Source: Angelakisella sp.
Lineage (GTDB): Bacteria; Bacillota; Clostridia; Oscillospirales; Ruminococcaceae
Length of the DNA stretch: 16,919 nucleotides
NCBI GenBank assembly: GCA_022794295.1
Contig: JAAWEO010000031.1
Location: forward strand, 1-16,919
Reading direction: 5' to 3'
Shown: one piece after another, positions 1 through 6,892 of the stretch
How the letters are laid out: every line of letters begins with the position of its first letter
Position numbering within the stretch: the first letter of the stretch is position 1
Program-made: the position numbers and the translations under genes
The notes under the pieces: generated by a model
The model's input: the letters and a program-made list of their open reading frames with translations, nothing else
The model's database searches: none
Told to the model about the DNA's origin: nothing

Positions 1-266
1 GGGCCGCCCTTTACAAAGGGCGGCAGGTCCAGGGCGGCGCCCTGGTCGCTCCCCGCAGGGAGCGAAACTCCTTATACGGAGTGAGCATTTTTCTTTGCTC
101 CTTTCTTTTTGCGATAGAAAAAGAAAGGAGAAGCCTGCTCGCCCTGCACCCAACCAACCTGCAAATACACCCCAGTGGGGTGTTTTGCAATAACAGCCCC
201 CCTCGAATGGACCGGCCCATAAGGCCGGTCCATTCGACCCTCTACAGGCCGCCCCCAGGCGGCCCT
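1..266 (+). repeat. Dispersed structured repeat, copy 1 (chain of hairpins)
   Basis: This non-coding stretch is a chain of perfect palindromes: 3-12/15-24, 29-36/38-45, 46-53/58-65, 67-71/78-82, 98-110/118-130 (13 bp), 167-173/177-183, 203-217/223-237 (15 bp) and 247-253/258-264. The same chain recurs in reverse orientation at 14658-14949, about 94% identical by eye over some 240 bases. The hairpin at 46-65 differs from the second copy by two paired substitutions that keep the stem (50-61 T-A to C-G; 52-59 C-G to T-A), so the folded form seems to be what is conserved. No transposase or clear target-site duplication is visible. It is best described as a MITE-like or REP-like dispersed element. 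The left end may lie outside the window. A short open frame on the minus strand is shared with copy 2 but is probably not a protein gene. Confidence 0.85.
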
Positions 267-267
267 A

Positions 268-311
268 GGGCGTGTCCCTAAAGTCTTGGCCCCGACTTTT
301 GGGACACGCCC
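268..311. repeat. Long palindrome next to repeat copy 1
   Basis: GGGCGTGTCCC (268-278) pairs with GGGACACGCCC (301-311). The stem continues inward, TAAAGTC against GACTTTT with one mismatch, around an 8-base loop. It lies directly beyond repeat copy 1 and is absent beside copy 2, so it is a separate module. There is no T-run on either side, which argues against a terminator. The left boundary TAGGGCGTG is also found at the hairpin between glgP and the GH13 gene (10989-10997), suggesting a second small repeat family. Confidence 0.7.
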
Positions 312-330
312 CAAACACAGCCCCAGAACC

Positions 331-355
331 ATCCCCCGGCCTACCCCCGGGGGAT
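331..355. other. GC-rich hairpin downstream of the lipoprotein gene
   Basis: ATCCCCCGG (331-339) and CCGGGGGAT (347-355) form a perfect 9-bp stem with a 7-base loop, 27 bases past the stop codon of the minus-strand lipoprotein gene. On the minus strand the stem is followed by a G/C-rich sequence with no T-run, so it is not a typical rho-independent terminator. It may still protect or end the lipoprotein message. Confidence 0.5.
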
Positions 356-381
356 AGTTTTGCCCAACAGAGAAACCGCCG

Positions 382-1698
382 TCACTGGGTCAAGGCCCGG
401 TAAAAGCTGCCCTCCCGATCCAGATATCCGGCAAATTCCTCCAGGGGGATCTTCACCGGATTGCCCGTTTTGGACCGGGAAAAGGTCCAGCGTGTTTCGT
501 AACAGACGGAGCCGCCGCTGATAAAGAAGTAGCTGGGGATAAAATAGCGGTCGACCTCCTCCGAAGGAGAATAATCGCTGTAGTCTGCATACTTTTCGGA
601 GGCTTTTTCGTAGATCAGCCGCTTGGCGCCCTCCCCGTCGGCAAACAGGTCGGAAAACTGACAGACCTCCCCGGTGTTCAGGTCGAACAGGATGTGCCCG
701 ATGAACCAGTCGCCGGAAAAAGTCCGGAAGGGCCGCCAGAATTCATCGTACTTCACATGGAGCACATGGCCGGTGCAGTCGGCCGAAAAGGTGAGATGGC
801 TGATGCCCGTCATCTGACCCTGGCCGTTTACAAAGGAGTGCCCACTGGAGAAATATTCCTCCAGCCCGTCGTTGATCTTCTGCTGGACAACCGGGTCGGG
901 ATGGTCCCGAAGATAGGGGGTGATGTGCTCGGTGAGAAGGGAGTGCCCCTTTACCGCCGCATCCAGGACCGCCCCGTTGGGAAGGGGAAGCTGGTACTGG
1001 GTGGTGTCCACCGAAAGCTGGTTCCCCTCCCGGTCGTAGTGGATGGGAATGTCCCACAGGTATCCCAGACAGGTCCCATCAGGCAGGGGCTCCATGCATT
1101 GGGCCTTTGTCACCGGGAGGCGGGGCAGGTCCGTTTCGGTCCCGTCATAGCGGATGAAAAAGGTCTCCTCTTTGTTGGTCAGGTTCAGATAGTCCTCCCG
1201 GAAGTAGATGTAATAAAAGATATCGGGATACAGAAGATTCCCTGCCTCGTCACAGAGGTACTGGGGAGTCAGTGTCTCCGCAATGTCGATGGTGTCCCAG
1301 TACTCATCCCAGTTCAGGTCGGGAAGGGGCGAGGCCTCACCGGAGGATCCCGATTCCGGTTCGCCGGTATCGTACCCTTCCGCCTCGGTGATCCGCAGGA
1401 CCCTGCCATGGACCCACCAGACCCGTTCCCAGTACGGCTTCCCCTGGTAGTGGGGGTTGGGAGGGATCTCCCACTGGTCGGGCTTCAGCTCCACCGGCTC
1501 GGAGCTGACGGGAAGCTCCTTTGCCCGGGACAGGGGCTTCGGGCCGGATTCCTCGGAGGCAGACCCGGATGTGCTTTCCGGCTGCAGGGAGACAGAAGCC
1601 GAGGTTTCCGGCGGCGGGACGCTCCCGGCTTCCGGGGCAGCGGCACATGCAGCCAAAAGGGCGAAGGCCAGCAGCAGGGCGGCAAAACCTTTTCTCAT
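382..1698 (-). CDS. Lipoprotein with C-terminal DUF3298 (RsiV-like) domain
   Basis: This encodes a 438-aa exported lipoprotein. Residues 1-18 form a lipoprotein signal: MRK, a hydrophobic core, then LAAC with the lipidated Cys18. A Pro/Ser/Glu-rich tether of about 50 residues follows, so the folded part should sit outside the membrane. The C-terminal 110 residues or so show the pattern of the DUF3298/RsiV family: FDLNTGEVCQFSDLF, then a stretch of acidic and aromatic residues, a beta-rich FISGGSVCYETRW segment and a final IPLEEFAGYL. In RsiV this domain senses lysozyme, but relatives occur in many lipoproteins of unknown role and no anti-sigma N-terminus is present here. The start is supported by GGGAGG seven bases before the ATG. 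The gene is alone, with an intergenic gap on each side. The lipoprotein call is sure; the DUF3298 assignment is from pattern memory and the ligand is unknown. Confidence 0.8.
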   Translation of the reverse strand: MRKGFAALLLAFALLAACAAAPEAGSVPPPETSASVSLQPESTSGSASEESGPKPLSRAKELPVSSEPVELKPDQWEIPPNPHYQGKPYWERVWWVHGRVLRITEAEGYDTGEPESGSSGEASPLPDLNWDEYWDTIDIAETLTPQYLCDEAGNLLYPDIFYYIYFREDYLNLTNKEETFFIRYDGTETDLPRLPVTKAQCMEPLPDGTCLGYLWDIPIHYDREGNQLSVDTTQYQLPLPNGAVLDAAVKGHSLLTEHITPYLRDHPDPVVQQKINDGLEEYFSSGHSFVNGQGQMTGISHLTFSADCTGHVLHVKYDEFWRPFRTFSGDWFIGHILFDLNTGEVCQFSDLFADGEGAKRLIYEKASEKYADYSDYSPSEEVDRYFIPSYFFISGGSVCYETRWTFSRSKTGNPVKIPLEEFAGYLDREGSFYRALTQ

Positions 1699-1818
1699 AG
1701 GAAAACCTCCCTTTCAAAAGTGACTAAAAACACATACAGCGCCTTTCCTGGCAAGCTTCCTGTTCCCGGACCCTGAATTTTCACAGTGTCCCCTCTCCCC
1801 CTGCCGCTGTAAATCGCA

Positions 1819-1851
1819 CCGGCAGCCTGGTTTAAAAAATGGAGCTGCCGG
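1819..1851. other. Inverted repeat upstream of the lipoprotein gene
   Basis: CCGGCAGC (1819-1826) and GCTGCCGG (1844-1851) form an 8-bp dyad around an AT-rich centre (TTTAAAAAAT). It sits in the gap between the AbrB-type gene's terminator and the lipoprotein start, about 120 bases upstream of that start. It could be an operator or a short RNA hairpin. No convincing -35/-10 pair was found for the lipoprotein gene in 1699-1875. Confidence 0.35.
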
Positions 1852-1875
1852 GTGTGGGGGAATTTTAAATCGGCT

Positions 1876-1906
1876 TAAAAAGAGAGCCGCCACATTGGGC
1901 GGCTTT
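1876..1906 (-). terminator. Rho-independent terminator of the AbrB-type gene
   Basis: Read on the minus strand, AGCCGCC (1898-1904) pairs with GGCGGCT (1885-1891) around a 6-base loop, followed by CTCTTTTTA. It starts 17 bases after the stop codon of the AbrB-type gene, which is therefore monocistronic. Confidence 0.85.
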
Positions 1907-1921
1907 GAGATTCGGGGATGA

Positions 1922-2164
1922 TCACTCTGCTCCGTTCAGCCTTTGGACACAGTTGGCGCAGACAAATTTGCCCTCCAGCTGGGTGAGGCTCTCCCGGCCT
2001 CCGCAGAAAATGCAGTTGGGGGAGTACTTCCGGATGACCACCTTGCTGCCATCCAGAAAGATCTCCACGTCGCTCTTGTCCAGCTCCAAAAGGCGGCGCA
2101 TCTCCGCCGGGAGCACGATCCTGCCCAGATCGTCTACCTTACGGACAATCCCTGTGGTATTCAT
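1922..2164 (-). CDS. AbrB/SpoVT-family transcriptional regulator with Cys4 tail
   Basis: This 80-aa protein is a DNA-binding transition-state regulator. Residues 4-47 are a swapped-hairpin SpoVT/AbrB domain, with the hallmark TGIVRKVDDLGRIVLPAEMR followed by the second strand EIFLDGSKVVIRKY. The C-terminus holds two CxxC pairs (Cys51/Cys54 and Cys69/Cys72), which could bind a structural zinc; this type of tail is common in clostridial AbrB paralogs. Such proteins bind AT-rich promoter DNA as dimers or tetramers and usually repress stationary-phase or sporulation genes. It has its own promoter (2220-2248) and terminator, and AGGAGA lies nine bases before the ATG. It is divergent from spmA, whose upstream region is AT-rich, so control of the spm cluster is possible but not shown. 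The family call is sure; the targets are unknown. Confidence 0.93.
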   Translation of the reverse strand: MNTTGIVRKVDDLGRIVLPAEMRRLLELDKSDVEIFLDGSKVVIRKYSPNCIFCGGRESLTQLEGKFVCANCVQRLNGAE

Positions 2165-2219
2165 TTTTCATCTCTCCTGTCTTCTCATCATACCCTGTAA
2201 GCTAGTTGAGCTCATGTTC

Positions 2220-2248
2220 ATTATACAAGAATATCGACAAAAAAACAA
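2220..2248 (-). promoter_or_regulatory. Sigma-A-type promoter of the AbrB-type gene
   Basis: On the minus strand TTGTTT (2243-2248) and TATAAT (2220-2225) are 17 bases apart. The -10 is a consensus match and lies 55 bases before the start codon. The intergenic region 2165-2430 is AT-rich and must also contain the promoter for spmA on the other strand. I could not pick a confident one there, perhaps because it uses a sporulation sigma factor. Confidence 0.75.
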
Positions 2249-2430
2249 CTGCTTTTACGAAAAAATTGGGAAAAATATGAATATAGATTACAGAAAGATG
2301 AAAATTTTACAGAAGCTGTACCAATGGCTGAAGGGCGCAGGCAGACAGATTTGGGGAATACCGGCGCCAGAATCCCACAGAAGCCGCCTGTGTCTTTTGG
2401 TACAGCTTTCCACACAAGGGGGCAGTTTTT

Positions 2431-3012
2431 ATGATGAGCTTCATCATTGGCGGGATGATCCTGCTGTCCATTATCACCGGAGCGGTGGGGGGAAACATGG
2501 CCGCGGTCTCCACGGCGGCTATGAACGGCTGCGGCCAGGCGGTGGAGCTGGTCATCTCCCTGACCGGGACCATCTGCCTGTGGAGCGGGGTCATGGGCAT
2601 CGCAGAAAAAAGCGGCCTTACCGATGCCCTCAGCCGGGCCTTCCGTCCCCTGAACCGTATTCTGTTCCGGGGGCTTTCCCCGGATAGTCCCGCCATTAAG
2701 GCGGTCTCCATGAACATGGCGGCCAACCTTTTGGGCCTCGGCAATGCAGCTACCCCCCTGGGCCTTGCGGCCATGAAGGAGCTGGAAAAGGTAAACCCTG
2801 TCCCCGGCACAGCCAGCCAGGCCATGGTGACCTTTGTGGTGCTGAACACCGCCTCCCTCCAGATATTGCCCACTACCACCTCCTACCTGCGGCTGGCGGC
2901 CGGCTCCAAGGAGCCTATGGAGATCCTCCCGGCGGTGTGGCTGGCCTCTGCGGTATCCATCTGTGTGGGGGTGCTGATGACCCGGCTTTTGCGTGGAAGG
3001 GGGCAGCGGTGA
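2431..3012 (+). CDS. spmA: Spore maturation protein A
   Basis: This 193-aa multi-pass membrane protein matches SpmA in length (about 196 aa in Bacillus subtilis) and in its conserved core, NMAANLLGLGNAATPLG at residues 95-111. The core belongs to the nucleoside-recognition (Gate) transporter-like fold. Hydrophobic segments lie near residues 3-20, 38-58, 95-113, 130-150 and 167-186. SpmA and SpmB together are needed for full dehydration of the spore core; the transported substrate is not established. The start is ATG 2431, with AAGGGGG (2416-2422) eight bases upstream; the next codon is also ATG. Its stop codon overlaps the spmB start (TGATG), so the two are translationally coupled. Identification is very sure. 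Confidence 0.95.
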   Translation: MMSFIIGGMILLSIITGAVGGNMAAVSTAAMNGCGQAVELVISLTGTICLWSGVMGIAEKSGLTDALSRAFRPLNRILFRGLSPDSPAIKAVSMNMAANLLGLGNAATPLGLAAMKELEKVNPVPGTASQAMVTFVVLNTASLQILPTTTSYLRLAAGSKEPMEILPAVWLASAVSICVGVLMTRLLRGRGQR

Positions 3013-3536
3013 TGGCGGTCATCAACCATTTTATCGTCCCGGGGATCATCGGGGGGATCTTCCTTTACGGCATCTGCCGGGGGGTGAATACCTTCGACGC
3101 CTTTCTGGCAGGGGCCAGGGAGGGGCTTTCCACCGTGGTCTCCATCGTTCCGGCCCTGATCTGCCTGCTGACTGCCGTAGCCATGTTCAAGGCCAGCGGG
3201 GCCCTGGATGTTCTCAGCTGGGTGCTTTCCCCCCTGGCCGGGGCCATGGGGCTCCCCCGGGAGGTGCTGCCCCTGGCGCTGCTGCGGCCTATTTCCGGCA
3301 GCGGTGCCATGGTGCTTTTTAACGACATTCTGGCTACCTACGGGCCGGACAGCTTCATCGGGCGGGTAGCCAGTGTCATGGAGGGCTCCACCGAAACCAC
3401 CTTCTACACCATTGCGGTCTACTATGGGGCTATTGGGGTCAAGCAGACGAAGCACACCCTGCCCTCGGCCCTATCGGCAGATCTGGCGGGAATCATTATG
3501 AGCGCTGTGGCCGTGCGGTTGTTTTTGGGTATGTAA
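3012..3536 (+). CDS. spmB: Spore maturation protein B
   Basis: This 174-aa membrane protein is the partner of SpmA and is close to the usual length (about 178 aa). Signature stretches are PISGSGAM (residues 93-100) and GSTETTFY (125-132), the second being strongly conserved in SpmB. Hydrophobic segments lie near residues 3-22, 40-60, 66-84, 126-142 and 155-173. The start is set at the ATG overlapping the spmA stop by one base. A longer frame opening at 2937 would lie inside spmA and is rejected. Known role: SpmAB in the forespore or outer membrane of the developing spore helps reach a low core water content. Expression should follow sporulation along with spmA. Confidence 0.95.
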   Translation: MAVINHFIVPGIIGGIFLYGICRGVNTFDAFLAGAREGLSTVVSIVPALICLLTAVAMFKASGALDVLSWVLSPLAGAMGLPREVLPLALLRPISGSGAMVLFNDILATYGPDSFIGRVASVMEGSTETTFYTIAVYYGAIGVKQTKHTLPSALSADLAGIIMSAVAVRLFLGM

Positions 3537-3611
3537 AAGGGCTTGTGTTTGGACGGGCTTGGCGGACATATATATCTACTGTCCATTTTATCAACAAGGA
3601 GGAACCCGGAA

Positions 3612-4847
3612 ATGAAAGGATATCCCTTGCTCAGAAAAGCCCTCTGCCTCGCCCTGGCGGCGCTGCTGCTCCTCCCCGCCCAGGCGGCGGACTACGAACC
3701 CCTGGAGGAAGCCGAGGCCGCCATGGCAGCCATTACTGTCGAGATGATCGAGGAGGAGGTTTCCATGGCCGCCGCCATCACCCCGGGGATCAACCTGCCG
3801 GTGAAATCTGCCATTTTAATGGACCAGGGAAGCGGTGCGGTCCTTTATGCCGAAAACGAAAACGACAAGCTTCCCCCGGCCTCGGTCACCAAGGTGATGT
3901 CCCTGCTGCTGATTATGGAGGCCATTGACAGCGGCAAGATCGCCCTTACCGACACCGTCACCTGCTCCGACACCGCCTCCGGCTACGGGGGGAGCCAAAT
4001 CTGGCTGAAGCCCGGGGAGGAGATGACCGTGGATGAACTGCTGAAGGCCTCCGCCATCTCCTCTGCCAACGACGCCACCGTCTGCCTGGCGGAGCATGTG
4101 GCCGGGAGCGAGGCCGCCTTCGTCCAGATGATGAACGAGAAGGCCCGGGAGCTGGGGATGGAGAACACCACCTTCCAGGGGGCCACCGGCCTGGATTCCG
4201 ACGGGCATCTTACCACGGCAAAGGACATTGCCCTTATGTCCCGGGCCCTTCTGGAGCACCCCCTCATCCTCAACTACTCCACCGTCTGGATGGATACCCT
4301 CCGGGGCGGGGAGACCCAGCTGGTAAACACCAACCGCCTGGTGCGGTTCTACCAGGGGGCCACCGGTCTGAAGACCGGCACCACCAGCGGGGCGGGGAGC
4401 TGCCTTTCCGCCACCGCCACCCGGGACGGACTGGGGCTTATTGCAGTGGTGATGGGGGCGGATACCTCCGACCACCGGTTTGCCGCCGCCCGCAGCCTTC
4501 TGGACTGGGGCTTTGCCAACTTTATGAAGGCTTCCCTCACCCCGCCGGAGAACATTCTGCCGGTACCGGTGACAGGGGGGGTAGCCACCCAGGTGGAGGT
4601 CACCTGCCTTCCCCCTGACGGGATCCTGATCGAAAAGGGGAAAAAGGAAGCCATCACCCAGGACATTATTTTGCCGGAATCGGTGGCCGCCCCGGTGGTC
4701 CAGGGGCAGGAGCTGGGGACCATCGCGGTGTGTGTGGACGGGGAACGGGTGGCGGAATACCCCATACTGGCTGCCGGTAATGTGGAGCGAATGAGCTTCG
4801 GCAAGGCCCTTGGCCTGTTGGGCCGCACCCTGATCACCATGGGATAA
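3612..4847 (+). CDS. D-alanyl-D-alanine carboxypeptidase, peptidase S11 (DacB/DacF type)
   Basis: This 411-aa penicillin-binding protein trims the terminal D-Ala of peptidoglycan stem peptides. A signal peptide ends near AQA at residue 25. All three active-site motifs are present: S91-V-T-K94 (nucleophile Ser91, general base Lys94), S151-A-N153, and K254-T-G256. Residues 305-395 or so look like the beta-rich PBP5 C-terminal domain, and a weakly amphipathic tail could anchor it to the membrane. The start ATG 3612 is chosen because AAGGAGG (3596-3602) precedes it; an in-frame ATG at 3543 lacks such a site and would spoil the signal peptide. It follows spmB by 75 bases. In B. subtilis dacB lies in one operon with spmA and spmB and sets cortex cross-linking, so this is probably the cortex enzyme here, with the gene order changed. 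DacB versus DacF cannot be settled by eye. Confidence 0.93.
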   Translation: MKGYPLLRKALCLALAALLLLPAQAADYEPLEEAEAAMAAITVEMIEEEVSMAAAITPGINLPVKSAILMDQGSGAVLYAENENDKLPPASVTKVMSLLLIMEAIDSGKIALTDTVTCSDTASGYGGSQIWLKPGEEMTVDELLKASAISSANDATVCLAEHVAGSEAAFVQMMNEKARELGMENTTFQGATGLDSDGHLTTAKDIALMSRALLEHPLILNYSTVWMDTLRGGETQLVNTNRLVRFYQGATGLKTGTTSGAGSCLSATATRDGLGLIAVVMGADTSDHRFAAARSLLDWGFANFMKASLTPPENILPVPVTGGVATQVEVTCLPPDGILIEKGKKEAITQDIILPESVAAPVVQGQELGTIAVCVDGERVAEYPILAAGNVERMSFGKALGLLGRTLITMG

Positions 4848-4857
4848 TAATAAAGAG

Positions 4858-4894
4858 ACCCGGGACCCTGCGAAAAGCGGCTCCCGGGTTTTTT
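4858..4894. terminator. Bidirectional terminator between dac and merR-type gene
   Basis: ACCCGGGA (4858-4865) pairs with TCCCGGGT (4882-4889) and is followed by TTTTTT (4889-4894) on the plus strand. On the minus strand the same stem is followed by CTCTTTATTATTA, so it can also end the convergent merR-type transcript. The T-run touches the stop codon of the regulator gene. Confidence 0.88.
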
Positions 4895-5286
4895 CATGGG
4901 GCCGGGTGCTTCGGCAGCAGCCGCTCCTCCGCCCCGGGGTTCCACTGGTCATAGGATTGTATCTTTCCGGTGAGGAGCTTCAGCGTGCCGGTCATCTCGT
5001 CCACACGGGCCTGCAAAAGGTCCCGCTGCTCCACCAGGATCTGCTTGCGGGCCTCCCGGGTGGTGTCCCCCTGCTGAAAAAGCTCCACATAGTTCACCAG
5101 GGCCTCCACCGGGATCCCCGCTGTCCGCATACATTTGATGAACTCCACCCATTCACAGTTTTCCCTGGTGTAGTCCCGGAAGCCGCTTTTGGAGCGGTTC
5201 ACCGGCGGCAGCAGCCCGATACGCTCGTAGTACCGCAGGGTGTCGATGGAGATGCCGTACTCCCGGCTTACCTCTGCAATGGTCAT
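4894..5286 (-). CDS. MerR-family transcriptional regulator (AdhR/NmlR-like)
   Basis: This 130-aa regulator has an N-terminal winged helix-turn-helix, TIAEVSREYGISIDTLRYYE (residues 2-21), the DNA-contacting GLLPP turn and the wing FRDYT. A predicted coiled-coil dimerisation helix spans about residues 78-113, and the effector domain is very short. Cys44 and Cys52 lie in the helix after the wing. Cys52 is the position reported as needed for aldehyde sensing in B. subtilis AdhR, so an aldehyde or electrophile signal is plausible. Translation begins at ATG 5286, with AGGAGG eight bases upstream. The promoter is a classic MerR target (see 5322-5352), implying autoregulation. No oxidoreductase or efflux gene is adjacent; the back-to-back neighbour is the SWIM-protein gene. 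The MerR call is sure and the AdhR subtype is likely. Confidence 0.92.
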   Translation of the reverse strand: MTIAEVSREYGISIDTLRYYERIGLLPPVNRSKSGFRDYTRENCEWVEFIKCMRTAGIPVEALVNYVELFQQGDTTREARKQILVEQRDLLQARVDEMTGTLKLLTGKIQSYDQWNPGAEERLLPKHPAP

Positions 5287-5321
5287 GGTGAAAACCTCCT
5301 GGCGATTATTTCGTTGCTCTC

Positions 5322-5352
5322 AGTATAAACCCTGGAGTGCCCTCCAGGTCAA
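5322..5352 (-). promoter_or_regulatory. MerR-type promoter/operator with 19-bp spacer
   Basis: On the minus strand TTGACC (5347-5352) and TATACT (5322-5327) are separated by 19 bp instead of 17. Within the spacer and -35 lies a perfect dyad, CCTGGAG (5331-5337) and CTCCAGG (5342-5348). An over-long spacer with an embedded dyad is the hallmark of promoters that MerR-family activators untwist. It drives the regulator's own gene. Confidence 0.88.
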
Positions 5353-5381
5353 GAAAAAATATTACTGTACCAAAAAGGGGA

Positions 5382-5410
5382 TTGATTTTCCCGGAAAAGG
5401 GGACTAAACT
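5382..5410 (+). promoter_or_regulatory. Sigma-A-type promoter of the SWIM-protein gene
   Basis: TTGATT (5382-5387) and TAAACT (5405-5410) have a 17-bp spacer and lie 37 bases before the chosen start. It begins 30 bases from the MerR operator on the opposite strand, so the regulator bound at its own promoter could influence this one. Confidence 0.6.
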
Positions 5411-5446
5411 TATCTTATCCACTTTTGTAAGGAAAGGATGGTTTTG

Positions 5447-6892
5447 ATGCGACAGATCACCCAGGAGATGATATCCGCCCTGGCCGCCAACGCCACGGCG
5501 GCGGTAAATGCCAAAAAGATCTCCCAGAAGGGGGGCTTTGTCCGGCTGGAGGCCTCTGCCGACGAGACCTTCTACTGGGGGGAGTGCACCGGCAGCGGGT
5601 CCAAAAACTACATCACCAGCGTAGATTTTCTGGACCCCGACCGGCCGGTGTTCCGCTGCACCTGCCCCAGCCGCCAGATCCCCTGTAAGCACAACCTGGC
5701 CCTCCTTTATGAGATGATGACGGGAAAGACCTTCTCCCTTTGCGAGGTCCCCGAGGATATTTTGGAAAAGCGCCAGAAGAAGGAGGCCAAAGCCGCCGCC
5801 AAGGCTGCCGCCGGGGAAAAGAAGGAAAAGGCCGCCCCCAAGGTGAACAAGGCGGCCCGGGTAAAGAAGCTCAAAAAACAGCTGGAGGGGCTGGACCTTC
5901 TGGACAAGCTGACCGGGGAGCTGGTCACCGCCGGGCTGGGGACCATGGGGGGCACCGCCCTGGCCTCCTACCGGAACCTGACCAAGCAGCTGGGGGACCA
6001 CTACCTCCCCGGTCCCCAAAGACTGTTCAGGCGCCTGGTCCTGGAGATCGAGGCCTTCCAGAAGGACGGGGAGGACCGGCGGTACGACGCCGCCATCCAG
6101 GTGCTGGAGCGACTGCGGAGCCTGAGCAAAAAGTCCCGGGCCTACCTTTCCGCCAAGGTGGAAAGCGGCGACGCGGAGCAGGACGACAGCCTTCTGTTTG
6201 AGGAGCTGGGGGGGATCTGGAAGCTTTCCGAGCTGATCGAGCTGGGGCTGGGAAAGGAAAGGCCCCGCCTCTGCCAGCTGGCCTTCTGGGTGCTCCGGGA
6301 CGAGGCCGCCGCCGACTTTGTGGACACCGGCTGCTGGATGGACCTGGACACCGGGGAACTGAGCCTTACCCAGAACTACCGCCCGTTTAAGGCAGTGAAA
6401 TTTATCAAGCAGGATGATTCCCTCTTTGGGGTGGTCACCCCCCCTGTTGCCGCCTGGTACCCCGGGGAGGGGAACCGCCGGGTCCGCTGGGATTTTGATA
6501 CCGGCAGGATCGCCCCCTACAAGGCGGAGGATTACGCCGCCGTTCTGGCTCACGCCGCCCCGGCCCTGGCCCCGGAGGTAAAGATCGCCAAGGGGATCCT
6601 CAAGGACCCCCTGGCCGAGCCGCTCCTGTTCCGGGCGGTAAAGTACGACGCCATCCTCCGGGGGGAGGAGGGCGTCCTGGTCCTGAGGGATCCCGCCGGG
6701 GACACCATCCTACTGGGGGACGCCCCGGGAATGGAGCCCACCACCCAGCGTCTGCCCCTCCTGCCGGATGCCTCTCTTTGGTCAGGGAACGCCCTTTTGG
6801 GGGGCTTCTGGTACGACCGGGAGACCCGGCGGATGATGCTTCAGCCGGTAAGCATCCTGACCGATAGCGCCATTGTGCGGCTGCTGTACTAA
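5447..6892 (+). CDS. SWIM zinc-finger protein
   Basis: This 481-aa protein carries a SWIM zinc finger, Cys71-x-Cys73-x6-Cys80-x-His82, a small metal-binding fold found in DNA- or protein-interacting factors. The N-terminal 70 residues match the usual region before a SWIM motif (SQKGGFVRLE..., YWGEC). A Lys/Ala/Glu-rich linker at about 107-145 looks disordered or coiled-coil. The remaining 330 residues have a mixed helical and beta character and no motif that I recognise. The start ATG 5447 is preferred over ATG 5438 because AAGGAAAGG then sits nine bases upstream; at 5438 it would abut the start. The next gene follows after 75 bases on the same strand and probably belongs to the same transcript. 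Bacterial SWIM proteins of this kind often sit with MoxR ATPase, VWA and helical partner genes (for example E. coli yehLMPQ); here only one partner is seen. The function is unknown. Confidence 0.85.
   Translation: MRQITQEMISALAANATAAVNAKKISQKGGFVRLEASADETFYWGECTGSGSKNYITSVDFLDPDRPVFRCTCPSRQIPCKHNLALLYEMMTGKTFSLCEVPEDILEKRQKKEAKAAAKAAAGEKKEKAAPKVNKAARVKKLKKQLEGLDLLDKLTGELVTAGLGTMGGTALASYRNLTKQLGDHYLPGPQRLFRRLVLEIEAFQKDGEDRRYDAAIQVLERLRSLSKKSRAYLSAKVESGDAEQDDSLLFEELGGIWKLSELIELGLGKERPRLCQLAFWVLRDEAAADFVDTGCWMDLDTGELSLTQNYRPFKAVKFIKQDDSLFGVVTPPVAAWYPGEGNRRVRWDFDTGRIAPYKAEDYAAVLAHAAPALAPEVKIAKGILKDPLAEPLLFRAVKYDAILRGEEGVLVLRDPAGDTILLGDAPGMEPTTQRLPLLPDASLWSGNALLGGFWYDRETRRMMLQPVSILTDSAIVRLLY

Noticed and set aside
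11..220. Protein gene starting MGRSIRGG in repeat copy 1 (and its twin at 14704-14895)
   Set aside because: The frame starts inside a 15-bp palindrome with no ribosome binding site. The differences between copies follow stem pairing rather than codon positions. Only the inner ATG has a plausible site, reported separately.
1..381. CRISPR array or tRNA/rRNA gene
   Set aside because: The palindromes differ from each other and are not regularly spaced direct repeats; no cloverleaf or rRNA segment could be fitted.
694..1776. Long plus-strand open frame opposite the lipoprotein gene
   Set aside because: It is antisense to a gene with a clear lipoprotein signal, has a low-complexity Gly/Pro/Val/Arg composition and no ribosome binding site.
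1905..2687. Plus-strand open frame running from the AbrB-type gene into spmA
   Set aside because: It overlaps a gene on the opposite strand and spmA in the wrong frame; composition is incoherent and there is no ribosome binding site.
3816..4952. Long minus-strand open frame opposite the carboxypeptidase gene
   Set aside because: It is a GC-bias shadow of a gene with all three catalytic motifs; the composition is Gly/His/Pro-rich.
5306..6553. Long minus-strand open frame opposite the SWIM gene
   Set aside because: It is Gly/Pro/Leu-rich, crosses the MerR promoter region and has no start signals.
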